Shown: in pieces, positions 24,777-32,059 of the stretch | Layout of the letters: every line of letters starts with the position of its first letter | How positions within the stretch are numbered: position 1 is the first letter of the stretch | Assembly: GCA_017440565.1 (NCBI GenBank) | Contig: JAFSHA010000026.1 | Span: 1-64,000 of the forward strand | Direction: 5' to 3' | Length of the DNA: 64,000 nt | DNA from: Eggerthellaceae bacterium | GTDB lineage: Bacteria; Actinomycetota; Coriobacteriia; Coriobacteriales; Eggerthellaceae | The notes under the pieces: model-generated | Database searches by the model: none | Told to the model about the DNA's origin: nothing | What the model saw: the letters and a program-made list of their open reading frames with translations, nothing else | Translations under genes and position numbers: made by a program

Positions 24777-24935
24777 AGGAAACGTCTTTACCGTCCGCAA
24801 GTCGGCCAAAAGGAAACAGTTTGTCGGCCGCAAACCGTCGCGAAGGAAACGTTTTTGCCGTCCGCAAACCGTCGCGAAGAAGGCGTTTCTGTCGGCCTCA
24901 AACCGACCCGAAGGAGGCCCTTTGCCGACGCAAAC
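24777..24935. repeat. 34-bp degenerate tandem repeat, about 4.7 units
   Basis: Units begin AGGAAACG (or AGAAGGCG, AGGAGGCC) and contain a CCGTCCGCAAACCGTCGCG-like middle. Units start at about 24777, 24811, 24844, 24878 and 24912. No ORF of plausible composition uses it. The rest of 24376-24776 holds nothing that I recognise. Confidence 0.75.
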
Positions 24936-24943
24936 TATCCTAA

Positions 24944-24978
24944 ATAAAACAGAAAGGCCGCGGAAACATCCCGCGGCC
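24944..24978 (-). terminator. Terminator of the acidic hypothetical gene
   Basis: Minus-strand stem GGCCGCGG / CCGCGGCC followed by TTTCTGTTTTATTTA. Confidence 0.85.
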
Positions 24979-24996
24979 CCAAGCAATTCAGCTGTC

Positions 24997-25515
24997 TTAC
25001 CAAGCCTCGTCGACGCCGTCCTCGTCCAGGTACTTCTCGTCGATCTCATCCTCGGCGTATTCCGCGGCTTCCTTCAGCGCGCTCATGAAGTTCGGCGCCT
25101 CGCCCACATAAGCGGGCTCGTCCTCGAATTCAGGCTTACCGTCTTCGCCCATCTCGTACAGATAGCAAATGGCGTAACCGTCTTCCTCGCCGGGAATGCC
25201 ACCTTCGGCGATGAGAGCGTCGATATCGCCGTCATCGGTGTCGATGAAGCCGTCGTAGCACAGCGCGTAAGCCTCAGCGCCACGAGCACCCTGCACCGTG
25301 TGCTTAGCTGCGGCGAAGCACTCCTCCGGATTGTCGCCCGGATGGCTCTCGATGAACAAATTCTCCTTGATGACCAGCGCCGTGAAGGGAACGACCTCAG
25401 CACCCTGGGTCATCTTCTGCTTCGCCTCGTCAAGGGCGAACAGCAAAACCTTCTCGAGCGCCTCGGGAATCTCCGGTACCTCGATGCTGTCGTTTTCGAC
25501 CACTCGATCTGCCAT
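24997..25515 (-). CDS. Acidic protein of unknown function
   Basis: A 172-residue, strongly acidic soluble protein that I cannot assign. The ATG at 25515 has AAAGGAG upstream. Its middle reads FTALVIKENLFIESHPGD and AEAYALCYDGFIDTDDGDID, a pattern of short beta strands and Asp-rich turns. The end is Glu/Asp/Ala-rich (AAEYAEDEIDEKYLDEDGVD). It has its own terminator and sits alone upstream of the 34-bp repeat array. Confidence 0.65.
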   Translation of the reverse strand: MADRVVENDSIEVPEIPEALEKVLLFALDEAKQKMTQGAEVVPFTALVIKENLFIESHPGDNPEECFAAAKHTVQGARGAEAYALCYDGFIDTDDGDIDALIAEGGIPGEEDGYAICYLYEMGEDGKPEFEDEPAYVGEAPNFMSALKEAAEYAEDEIDEKYLDEDGVDEAW

Positions 25516-25882
25516 TTCGGCTCCTTTCACTGCGGTGCGTTGGGCGGTCCCCGCGTCGCACCTGATGTTTGTCCTGGCAGCCGCACTATCCGCTCACAAC
25601 GCGAAACGCGCGAGCCGCTACCCCGTGCGGGTTGAGAGTGTTTCACGTGAAACACTCTTGGTTGCTTGATGCGCTAGTTTAACCGAGAAACACGCATCAA
25701 AGCCAGCACAGCCGCAGTCGGCACCATAAGCCCACCTTCTGCCCGCCTCATCCCGCGCCCTCGCCTTTAATCGTTTCACCGCGGGTCGTTTCGTTTTGGA
25801 TGATTCCGTTTCAAATGGTTTGGTTTGTTTCGCCTTGTGCGAATTATCCTGAAACAAGGATAAATCTTCTGGAAATTGGTTC
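25516..25882. other. Intergenic region with parS site 3
   Basis: Apart from parS at 25639-25654, only a T-rich stretch (25780-25860, TCGTTTCGTTTTGG-like phrases) is notable. No gene was recognised. Confidence 0.5.
25639..25654. other. parS site 3
   Basis: Exact TGTTTCACGTGAAACA, palindromic over 24 bp (AGAG...CTCT). Confidence 0.9.
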
Positions 25883-25911
25883 TTGAGTCGAGGGGAAGTG
25901 TTCGCTATACT
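25883..25911 (+). promoter_or_regulatory. Promoter of tRNA-Ser(GGA)
   Basis: TTGAGT (25883-25888) and TATACT (25906-25911) with a 17-bp spacer, about 40 bp upstream of the tRNA. Confidence 0.75.
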
Positions 25912-25951
25912 ACATATTCGCTGCATCAGCAAATGCGGCGTAGGCGGAAGC

Positions 25952-26043
25952 GGAGAGATGTCCGAGCTGGCCGAAGGAGCACGATTGGAAATCGTGTATG
26001 CCCCAAAAGGGTATCTAGGGTTCGAATCCCTATCTCTCCGCCA
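25952..26043 (+). tRNA. tRNA-Ser(GGA)
   Basis: A 92-nt type II tRNA. The acceptor pairs GGAGAGA with TCTCTCC, the anticodon loop is TTGGAAA (GGA), and CCA is encoded. No duplicated 3' end follows this one. Confidence 0.95.
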
Positions 26044-26082
26044 TTTACAAACCCCGAGGGAAACCTCGTAACCGTTTCAAGA

Positions 26083-26104
26083 AGGCCGTACATGCGGCTT
26101 TTTT
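26083..26104 (+). terminator. Terminator of tRNA-Ser(GGA)
   Basis: GGCCG / GCGGC-type hairpin followed by TTTTTT. Confidence 0.65.
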
Positions 26105-26160
26105 GCTAGATGGCCCAAGGGCTCGCAGCCAGCGCCGGCGAAACGGGCGCAACCCCATGC

Positions 26161-26253
26161 GGAGGGGTGGCAGAGTGGTTGAATGCGGCGGTCTCGAAAA
26201 CCGTTTTACCAGTGTCCCTGGTAACGAGGGTTCGAATCCCTCCTCCTCCGCCA
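26161..26253 (+). tRNA. tRNA-Ser(CGA)
   Basis: A 93-nt type II tRNA. The anticodon loop is CTCGAAA (CGA), the variable arm is long, and G plus CCA are encoded. Its 3' end is duplicated at 26435-26454. Confidence 0.95.
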
Positions 26254-26494
26254 GGAAAGTTAACGCTCCCAACCGGGAGCGTTTTTCGTTTTCGGGGAAA
26301 TCCCGAACAAAAAGGAGGGGTTCGAACCGATGAGGTGGAAAACCGTTAAGAAAACAGCCCAGTGGGCTGTTTTCAGGTTTTCGCCCGAAGGCGCTTGCGC
26401 CGAGGGATAGAGCGTTGCGCGCAGCGCGACGCGGGAATCCCTCCTCCTCCGCCAGGATAGTTAACGCTCCCAACCGGGAGCGTTTTTCGTTTTC
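26234..26494 (+). mobile_element. tRNA-Ser(CGA)-associated hairpin element with 60-bp direct repeats
   Basis: The tRNA 3' end plus terminator (26234-26293) recurs at 26435-26494 with one mismatch. The 141 bp between contain an inverted partial copy of the tRNA (GGAGGGGTTCGAACC), then the same core as the tRNA-Ser(TGA) element from GATGAGGTGGAAAACCG to GCGCAGCGCGACGCGGG, with only a few differences. No protein is encoded. Confidence 0.8.
26263..26292 (+). terminator. Terminator of tRNA-Ser(CGA), first copy
   Basis: ACGCTCCC / GGGAGCGT followed by TTTTCGTTTT; duplicated at 26464-26493. Confidence 0.85.
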
Positions 26495-26501
26495 TGAAGA
26501 A

Positions 26502-27686
26502 TTACGAGCAAAAGCCCACGGGGGCCGTCTGCTTGGCGGCATCCGAAGCCGCCTCCTTCGCGAAAGCCGCACGCAGGGCGCGGGCGGAAATCTCGCGGCC
26601 CCCTCCGCAACGACACGCCTGCTCGATAACCGACTTATCGAAAAGCTTCCGCGCCGATCGCGCGTTGGCGAAGCGTTCGCCACCCTTAAGCTGCGCAAAC
26701 ATGCCCGCAAGCTCGGCTTTCGCCGCCTCGCTCACGCAAAAGCCCTTCGCCGCTGCAAACCCTGCGTAAATTTGCGCAAGGACATCCTCGCCGTAACCGG
26801 GGAAATCCACGTAGAACGCGAAGCGATGCGCAAGACCGGGGTTCGCATCCAGAAACGCGCGCATCTCGCGACGGTACCCTGCGCAGATGACCAGCGTATC
26901 GCGGTCGCGCTCCATGAACTCGTTGAGCGCGTGAATGGCCTCGAGTCCATAACCACCCGCATCGGTGGAAAGGCGGTACGCCTCGTCCAAGAAGAAAATG
27001 CCGCCGCGCGCCCGCGCCCACTGCTCCTTTACCAACGTGTGCGTTTGGCCTGCGTATTTCGCAATCAGGTTCTCGGCCGACACCTGGCGAAACGGTCCCG
27101 CCACCACGCCCTCGCGCTTGGCGTATTCCGCGAACGCCCGCGCAAGCGAGCTCTTGCCCGTACCCGGATCGCCCGTCAGCACCACGTTGCGGCTCTCAAG
27201 CGCATCCCGACCGTACTCTGCAACGGTGCGCGCCAGGTCACGAAACACGCCCACTTGCTCGTCGAGCCCGACGAACCCCGCGAACGGATCGTCCGACCCA
27301 GCACCAGCACCCGAACCCGTGCGTACAGCCGCCCCCGCCGCAACATCTGAAAGCGTGAACGGCACGGTCTCGCCCGCCATCTCGAGCTCTTTGGCCAAGG
27401 CCAGATGCTGCACATTGGCAACGGAAGGCTCCAGGGGCACGCACGTAAGATCGCACCCCGCAAGCACCTTCTTGAAGTCGGCCACGCGCAAGTCGCGCCC
27501 TGACAAACCCGAAAGGCCGCCGCTTTCCTTGAACCCGAAGGGCAGGGTGGTCCTGCCCTTCGACTCGCGTGCGCGACCCAGCACGATGCGCGCATCCCGG
27601 GCAACCAGCAGATTCAACGCCGCAAGCACCTCTTCGGCACGCTCAAGCTCGTACGAGATAGTCCCGCCGAAATAACCGCCGCTCAT
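26502..27686 (-). CDS. CbxX/CfxQ-type AAA ATPase
   Basis: A 394-residue AAA+ ATPase of the CbxX/CfxQ (SpoVK, EccA-like) class, proteins that remodel partner proteins in the cytosol. Residues 1-150 are not recognised. The AAA module has Walker A LTGDPGTGKSS (about 168-178), Walker B GGIFFLDEAYRL (about 228-239), a sensor segment ICAGYRREMRAFLDANPGLAHRF and an arginine-finger-like RSARKLFD near the end. It follows the 176-residue unknown gene by 2 bp, as the third gene of a three-gene operon whose first two products are candidate substrates. Unlike EccA, it has no visible TPR half and no type VII genes are near. Confidence 0.85.
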   Translation of the reverse strand: MSGGYFGGTISYELERAEEVLAALNLLVARDARIVLGRARESKGRTTLPFGFKESGGLSGLSGRDLRVADFKKVLAGCDLTCVPLEPSVANVQHLALAKELEMAGETVPFTLSDVAAGAAVRTGSGAGAGSDDPFAGFVGLDEQVGVFRDLARTVAEYGRDALESRNVVLTGDPGTGKSSLARAFAEYAKREGVVAGPFRQVSAENLIAKYAGQTHTLVKEQWARARGGIFFLDEAYRLSTDAGGYGLEAIHALNEFMERDRDTLVICAGYRREMRAFLDANPGLAHRFAFYVDFPGYGEDVLAQIYAGFAAAKGFCVSEAAKAELAGMFAQLKGGERFANARSARKLFDKSVIEQACRCGGGREISARALRAAFAKEAASDAAKQTAPVGFCS

Positions 27687-27688
27687 GG

Positions 27689-28219
27689 CTAGACACCTCC
27701 GATAGCCGCCGCAGCCCTGAAGAAGTCGGAAATGGTCATGCCGTCAATGTCGGTGCGGGAGAAAATGTCGTCGGAATCGCCCTCATCGGACGCCGGCTCC
27801 TCGCCCGCCTCCTCGATGTCGGCCTCGGCCAGAGCCGCATAGCCATCAAGATCGTCCCAATACGCATCCAAGCAAGCTGCAGCCTTCGCGAGCGCGGCAT
27901 CCAGCTCCGCAACGCAGGCCTCGCGCAGATAGCTCACGTGCTTGGTCTCGCCGTCAAACGGGTCGATCCACAGGCCGAACGCCTCGTCGCCGCGCGTGGC
28001 AAAATCGTCGTAAGCCACCCACGTCGTCGCGCCCTTGATGGCAAAAGGAAGATGCGCCTCAAGGTGCAGCTGGCCATCGTGGTCGCGCAAGCTCACCGGC
28101 ACGACCACGCCGTCGCGAACGGCCAGGCTGGCAATCAGGCGATCCTTCTTCTCGAAGCTGAAATCCGCCACGCTCGACTCGAATGCAAAGGTCAAGCTGT
28201 TATCGCTGTTGATGATCAT
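27689..28219 (-). CDS. Operon partner of the AAA ATPase, unknown function
   Basis: A 176-residue acidic protein that I do not recognise. It opens with alternating hydrophobic strands (LTFAFESSVADFSFEKKD, then IASLAVRDGVVVPVSLRD), typical of a small beta-rich domain, followed by a Trp-containing core (TTWVAYDDFA). The helical middle (AACLDAYWDDLDGYAAL) leads into an acidic tail with EEAGEEPASDEGDSDD. There is no signal peptide or membrane segment. It lies 13 bp after the preceding gene and 2 bp before the AAA ATPase gene, so these are almost certainly co-translated and may interact. Confidence 0.65.
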   Translation of the reverse strand: MIINSDNSLTFAFESSVADFSFEKKDRLIASLAVRDGVVVPVSLRDHDGQLHLEAHLPFAIKGATTWVAYDDFATRGDEAFGLWIDPFDGETKHVSYLREACVAELDAALAKAAACLDAYWDDLDGYAALAEADIEEAGEEPASDEGDSDDIFSRTDIDGMTISDFFRAAAAIGGV

Positions 28220-28232
28220 GATTCTTCCCTTC

Positions 28233-28829
28233 CTACGAAAATGCTTCCATCAGCTGCTGCAAATCCTCGACACCAGGCGTTTTACCGCCGGAGAATCGGT
28301 GCGCCAGCAGGCTCTTCTTCATCTGGCCGAGCCTGATGTCGCCATAGATGTCGCGAACACGCGCGCCAGCGACAATGCGCTCAAATGCCTGCGCCTGGTC
28401 GACCACGGTAAACACGCAGCGGCCGACTATGTTCTCCACGACCAGCTCATCGGTCGGGCGCAACGTCACGCGAAACGCCACGTTTTCGCCCGCGTTCGCC
28501 ATGCGGTAACCCGCCGTCTTGAAACTGCCGTTCTCGACCATCTGGAGAATGCGGCACTCACGCTCGCATTCCGCCGTGACGCCGATGCCCGAGTCGACCT
28601 CGATGACGAGGAAGCCCTCTTCATCGAGCGAAACCTCAACGTCGAGGATGCGGGACTTGCGAAGAGCCTTCGCCTTCCAGCGAGTCGGTGCAACCTGCAT
28701 GTAGCACAGGTCCTTGTCTGCCTCGAGCTGGTGCTCCAACCAGGCCAGAGGATCCTCCGCCGCCGAGGGAGCCGACGGGCCGCCGAGTCCCGTGATACCG
28801 CCGAACAGTTCGCCCCAATCCATATCCAT
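28233..28829 (-). CDS. First gene of the AAA operon, possible YbjN-like fold
   Basis: A 198-residue soluble protein. The start MDMDWGELFGG at 28829 has AAAGGAG upstream; a frame that stays open much further upstream is a shadow. After a Gly/Ala/Pro linker come residues with the rhythm of an alpha-beta YbjN/secretion-chaperone-like fold (LDVEVSLDEEGFLVIEVDSG, then FRVTLRPTDELVVENIVG). That resemblance is only in pattern and is offered weakly. It is transcribed divergently from the RodA/PBP fusion gene, 403 bp away, with a parS site and a short palindromic repeat in between. Confidence 0.65.
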   Translation of the reverse strand: MDMDWGELFGGITGLGGPSAPSAAEDPLAWLEHQLEADKDLCYMQVAPTRWKAKALRKSRILDVEVSLDEEGFLVIEVDSGIGVTAECERECRILQMVENGSFKTAGYRMANAGENVAFRVTLRPTDELVVENIVGRCVFTVVDQAQAFERIVAGARVRDIYGDIRLGQMKKSLLAHRFSGGKTPGVEDLQQLMEAFS

Positions 28830-28964
28830 GGTCTTCTCCTTTGTCTCAGACGTTGTCTTCCGGATGCGGAAGGGGCTGCTTGCCTCGCGCCGCGTTGCCG
28901 CTTGCCCCCTTTCGCACTGCGAACACTGGCAGACGCAAATCGCCCGTTTTGCGCAAAAACCGCA

Positions 28965-28990
28965 TGACAAAGGGACGGGTCGTTTGTCAC
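28965..28990. repeat. TGACAAA...TTTGTCA palindromic repeat, copy 1
   Basis: TGACAAA, 12 bp of GGGACGGGTCG type, then TTTGTCAC. A close copy is at 35839-35867. It could be an operator or a dispersed hairpin repeat. Confidence 0.7.
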
Positions 28991-29040
28991 AGTAGAGCGA
29001 TAAAGCGCTTGACGGTTTAACGGCCGCCGCCTCCCGCAGC

Positions 29041-29074
29041 GGGCCGCAGTGTTTCACGTGAAACACTGCGGCCC
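29041..29074. other. parS site 4 inside a 34-bp perfect palindrome
   Basis: parS (29050-29065) is flanked by GGGCCGCAG and CTGCGGCCC, making a perfect 34-bp palindrome that is followed on the plus strand by TTTCTGTTTT. The whole has the form of a rho-independent terminator built around parS. Confidence 0.85.
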
Positions 29075-29232
29075 TTTCTGTTTTGCGCAAAAGAGACACG
29101 GGGCGTGGGCCAAGGTAGATGCGGAAGATTCTGCACGCGCACGGAAGACCAGGCACTTGGCGCCCAACGCCCAAAGCGAGACGCCAGATGCCTGGCGCCA
29201 ACAACCAGCGCGCCCAAGAGGAAGGAATTCCT

Positions 29233-31986
29233 ATGACCGCTGTTGCCGTGGAAGCCGTCGCCGGCGCTGCCGCCATCTCGGGCACCGCCGCTGCCGTCGC
29301 GGCGTTCGCCGCCCGCATCGCCTTTTTCGCCCTAGCCGGAGCCGCCATCACGTGTGCCTTCCGACAGAGCCCCCGCGCAAGCGCCTTCGCTCTCGCAGCC
29401 AACGCCGCACTCGTGGGGTCGTGCGCGCTCAGCACGCCGCAGGCTTTTCCCACCGGCGCCTTCTCCATTCTGCTCATCGCGCAGGCGTTTGTCGCGATCA
29501 TCGTCCACAAGGCGGGATCGGGCCATCGAAACGCCGCCGACGTCATGCCCTTCGTCATGCTGCTGACCTGCATGGGCGCGTGTGCGGTCTTCGACGTCCA
29601 CCTAGCCCAGGGCGCGGCGCAAGCGGGCGTTGAGCGCTGGGGCGAATCAGCCGAGCTCGCCAACGCCGCCAAAGTCGCAGCCGCTCAGGCAAGCCGCCAC
29701 GTCATATATATATGTGCGGGACTGGCCGTCATGACGGCCGCGCTCTTCCTCGCGAAGGCGCGCCCGACGCTGCTTTCGGGACACGCAGGCGCTTTCTTCT
29801 TGGCAAGCTTGGCGCTTTTGGCCCTGCCCCTGATCTTCGGCTTCGAAGCGGGCGGCGCGAAAAGTTGGATAGGCGTGGCAGGCGTTTCGCTGCAACCGTC
29901 CGAATTCGCCAAGGTGACGCTCATCATTGCGGCTGCAGGCTACCTAGCCGCCAACGCCTCGCGCCTTGCCCAGTTCTCCATCAGGGGAATCGCGCCCATT
30001 GGCGTGGTGTTTGCCGTGAGCCTGGCGACGGTGGCCCTGCAGCGCGACCTAGGCTGCGCTCTCATCCTGTTCCTAGTTCTAGCCGTCATGATGGCGAACT
30101 CCACGCGCAACGGATGGGTGTACCTGCTGGCGCTCGCGTGCGCGGGCGCGGGCCTGGTGGCCGTGGCCTACGTCGGATTCGACCATGTGAAAGCACGCTT
30201 CGACGTGTGGCTTGACCCTCTTGCCGATCCACTTGGCGCGGGTTATCAATACCGCATGGCCATGCGGTGCATCGCAAACGGCGGGCTTGTTGGCTGCGGT
30301 CTGGGACACACCCTTGCGCTGGCCGATCTCCCCGTTGCGCAAAGCGACTTCATCTACGCCGCTTTGGCCGAGGGTCTAGGAGTTGCGGGGTGCGCCGTGA
30401 CGCTGGCCTGCTACGCCGGTATCGTGCGCACGGCTGCTTGCTGCGCCTCAACGCTTCCCCGCGCCAGCTTCGAGCGCAACCTCATTGCTGCGGCGGGTGC
30501 GCTCGTGGGCGCGGAGGCGTTGCTTATCACGGCAGGCGTGCTGGGCCTCGTTCCCCTGACGGGCATCACCCTTCCCTTGGTAAGCCAGGGCGGCTCATCG
30601 TGCGTGGCCACGCTTGCGGCGCTCGGCCTCATGATGGGTGCCAGCCTGTGCTCCAAAGCTCAAGCAGCCGACACGGACAACGCCCAGCTCACCGCACCGA
30701 AGATTCTTTCGACCCTCATGTGTCTGCTGCTTGCCGCGTGCCTTGCCGCCACCGTCGATGCCAACGTCCGCTTCGCGGGCGGCCTTCGCACATGCGGGAC
30801 CACCGCCCATCAGCACAGCAGAGGAAGCATTACGACCATCGACGGCGTGGTGCTGGCATGCGACATCTTCGAAGACGGGGTGACAAGCCGAGCCTACCCG
30901 CAAGGCACGCTGGCCTGCCACGTTGTGGGCGCGGCATCCGACGGCCTTGAAGCCCGAGAAGCGCCCGAGCGCGAAAGCTCGCTTGCCAACGTCTTGGCGT
31001 TGCCCGAAGTGGGCGAAAACTTCGCGCTCACCATCGATGCGCGCGTACAGCGCGAGGCCGAAAGCCAGCTTGACGGGGCCACGGGCGCCATTGTGGCCAT
31101 CGATCCTTCAACGGGGCGCGTGCTGGCCATGGCGTCGGCCCCAACCTACACCCCCGGTCAAGCCGTCGATGAAAGCACGCAAAGCCTGATCAATCGCGCA
31201 ACTTCTGCGCTCTACAGCCCTGGATCAACCTTCAAGCTCATCACGCTGGCAAGCGCCCTCGAACGGGGGGTAGCCACGCCCGAAACCGCCTTTTCCGCAC
31301 CCGCCGAACTGCCCTTCGGTGCCGGTGCCGTACGCAACTTCCAAAGCCAAAGCTGGAAGCGCCTTACGCTCACCGACGCCGTGAACGCCAGCGCCAATAC
31401 CGTGTTCGCCCAGCTCGGCGAACAGGTTGGCGCCGAATCCCTTCTTCGCACCGCCGAGCAAATGGGCTTCAACGCACCGCTTTCCTTCGACGTGGGCACG
31501 GCTGCCTCAAGCGTGGCAGGCCTTGAAACGCCCTTCGAACTAGCCTGGGCCTCGGCTGGCGTGGCGCAGGGAGACACCGTCCTTTCCGCGACGCCCCTGC
31601 AGATGGCGCTTGTCATGTGCGCCTTGGCAAACGAGGGAACCATCATGCAGCCGCACCTCATTGACAGCCGCGCCGATTCCACCGGCAAGCTGACCGAGCG
31701 CACCGAGCCTAAGGTCCTGAGCAAAGCCCTTTCGCCCGGAACCGCTCAAACCATCGTCGCAATGCTTGCGGAAAACACCGCCGCACGCGCCTTCTGTCCG
31801 AGCATCGTGGCGGGCAAGACCGGTACCGTCGAACACGAAGGGCGCGCCGACGACGCCTGGTACGTCTGCTTCGCCGAGCTTGACGGGCGAAAGGTTGTTG
31901 TGAGCTGCATCGTTGAGAACGCGGGCACTGGCAGCGCCGCCGCACTGCCCCGCGCCGCCGCCGTAGCGCAGGCCGCCCTGGAGTAA
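29233..31986 (+). CDS. RodA/FtsW (SEDS) - class B penicillin-binding protein fusion
   Basis: One 917-residue polypeptide joins the two enzymes of septal or elongation peptidoglycan synthesis: a SEDS glycosyltransferase and a class B PBP transpeptidase. The ATG at 29233 has AAGGAAT upstream. Residues 1 to about 480 have 10-12 membrane segments, with SEDS landmarks VSLQPSEFAKVTLI, QRDLGCALILF and LPLVSQGGSS. A further membrane segment (LSTLMCLLLAACLAATVDANVRF split) leads to the PBP part. This carries all three active-site motifs: SPGSTFKL (nucleophile Ser), SAN in NASANTVFAQ, and KTGTVE. Separate rodA and pbpA genes are adjacent in other Actinobacteria, and the fusion keeps that partnership. 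It is the first gene of the plus-strand operon. Confidence 0.92.
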   Translation: MTAVAVEAVAGAAAISGTAAAVAAFAARIAFFALAGAAITCAFRQSPRASAFALAANAALVGSCALSTPQAFPTGAFSILLIAQAFVAIIVHKAGSGHRNAADVMPFVMLLTCMGACAVFDVHLAQGAAQAGVERWGESAELANAAKVAAAQASRHVIYICAGLAVMTAALFLAKARPTLLSGHAGAFFLASLALLALPLIFGFEAGGAKSWIGVAGVSLQPSEFAKVTLIIAAAGYLAANASRLAQFSIRGIAPIGVVFAVSLATVALQRDLGCALILFLVLAVMMANSTRNGWVYLLALACAGAGLVAVAYVGFDHVKARFDVWLDPLADPLGAGYQYRMAMRCIANGGLVGCGLGHTLALADLPVAQSDFIYAALAEGLGVAGCAVTLACYAGIVRTAACCASTLPRASFERNLIAAAGALVGAEALLITAGVLGLVPLTGITLPLVSQGGSSCVATLAALGLMMGASLCSKAQAADTDNAQLTAPKILSTLMCLLLAACLAATVDANVRFAGGLRTCGTTAHQHSRGSITTIDGVVLACDIFEDGVTSRAYPQGTLACHVVGAASDGLEAREAPERESSLANVLALPEVGENFALTIDARVQREAESQLDGATGAIVAIDPSTGRVLAMASAPTYTPGQAVDESTQSLINRATSALYSPGSTFKLITLASALERGVATPETAFSAPAELPFGAGAVRNFQSQSWKRLTLTDAVNASANTVFAQLGEQVGAESLLRTAEQMGFNAPLSFDVGTAASSVAGLETPFELAWASAGVAQGDTVLSATPLQMALVMCALANEGTIMQPHLIDSRADSTGKLTERTEPKVLSKALSPGTAQTIVAMLAENTAARAFCPSIVAGKTGTVEHEGRADDAWYVCFAELDGRKVVVSCIVENAGTGSAAALPRAAAVAQAALE

Positions 31987-32059
31987 GCGAGGGTTTTGCG
32001 CAAAAGGGGCGGGGCTGGTTTGACAGGATTCGGAACAGCAAGGCAAAGGAGGAGGACCC

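Larger units (their letters stand above)
28830..29232. other. Divergent intergenic region with palindromic repeat and parS
   Basis: It holds the TGACAAA/TTTGTCA repeat (28965-28990), the long parS palindrome (29041-29074) and a GGCGCC-rich inverted stretch around 29150-29200 (CCAGGCACTTGGCGCC, then ATGCCTGGCGCC). No gene was seen. Confidence 0.55.

Noticed and set aside
24777-24935. CRISPR array
   Set aside because: The 34-bp units are degenerate and contiguous without unique spacers, and there are no cas genes in the window.
20865-25000. oriC within the dnaB/ssb region
   Set aside because: No dnaA gene and no cluster of TTATCCACA boxes were seen; only parS density suggests that the origin is near.
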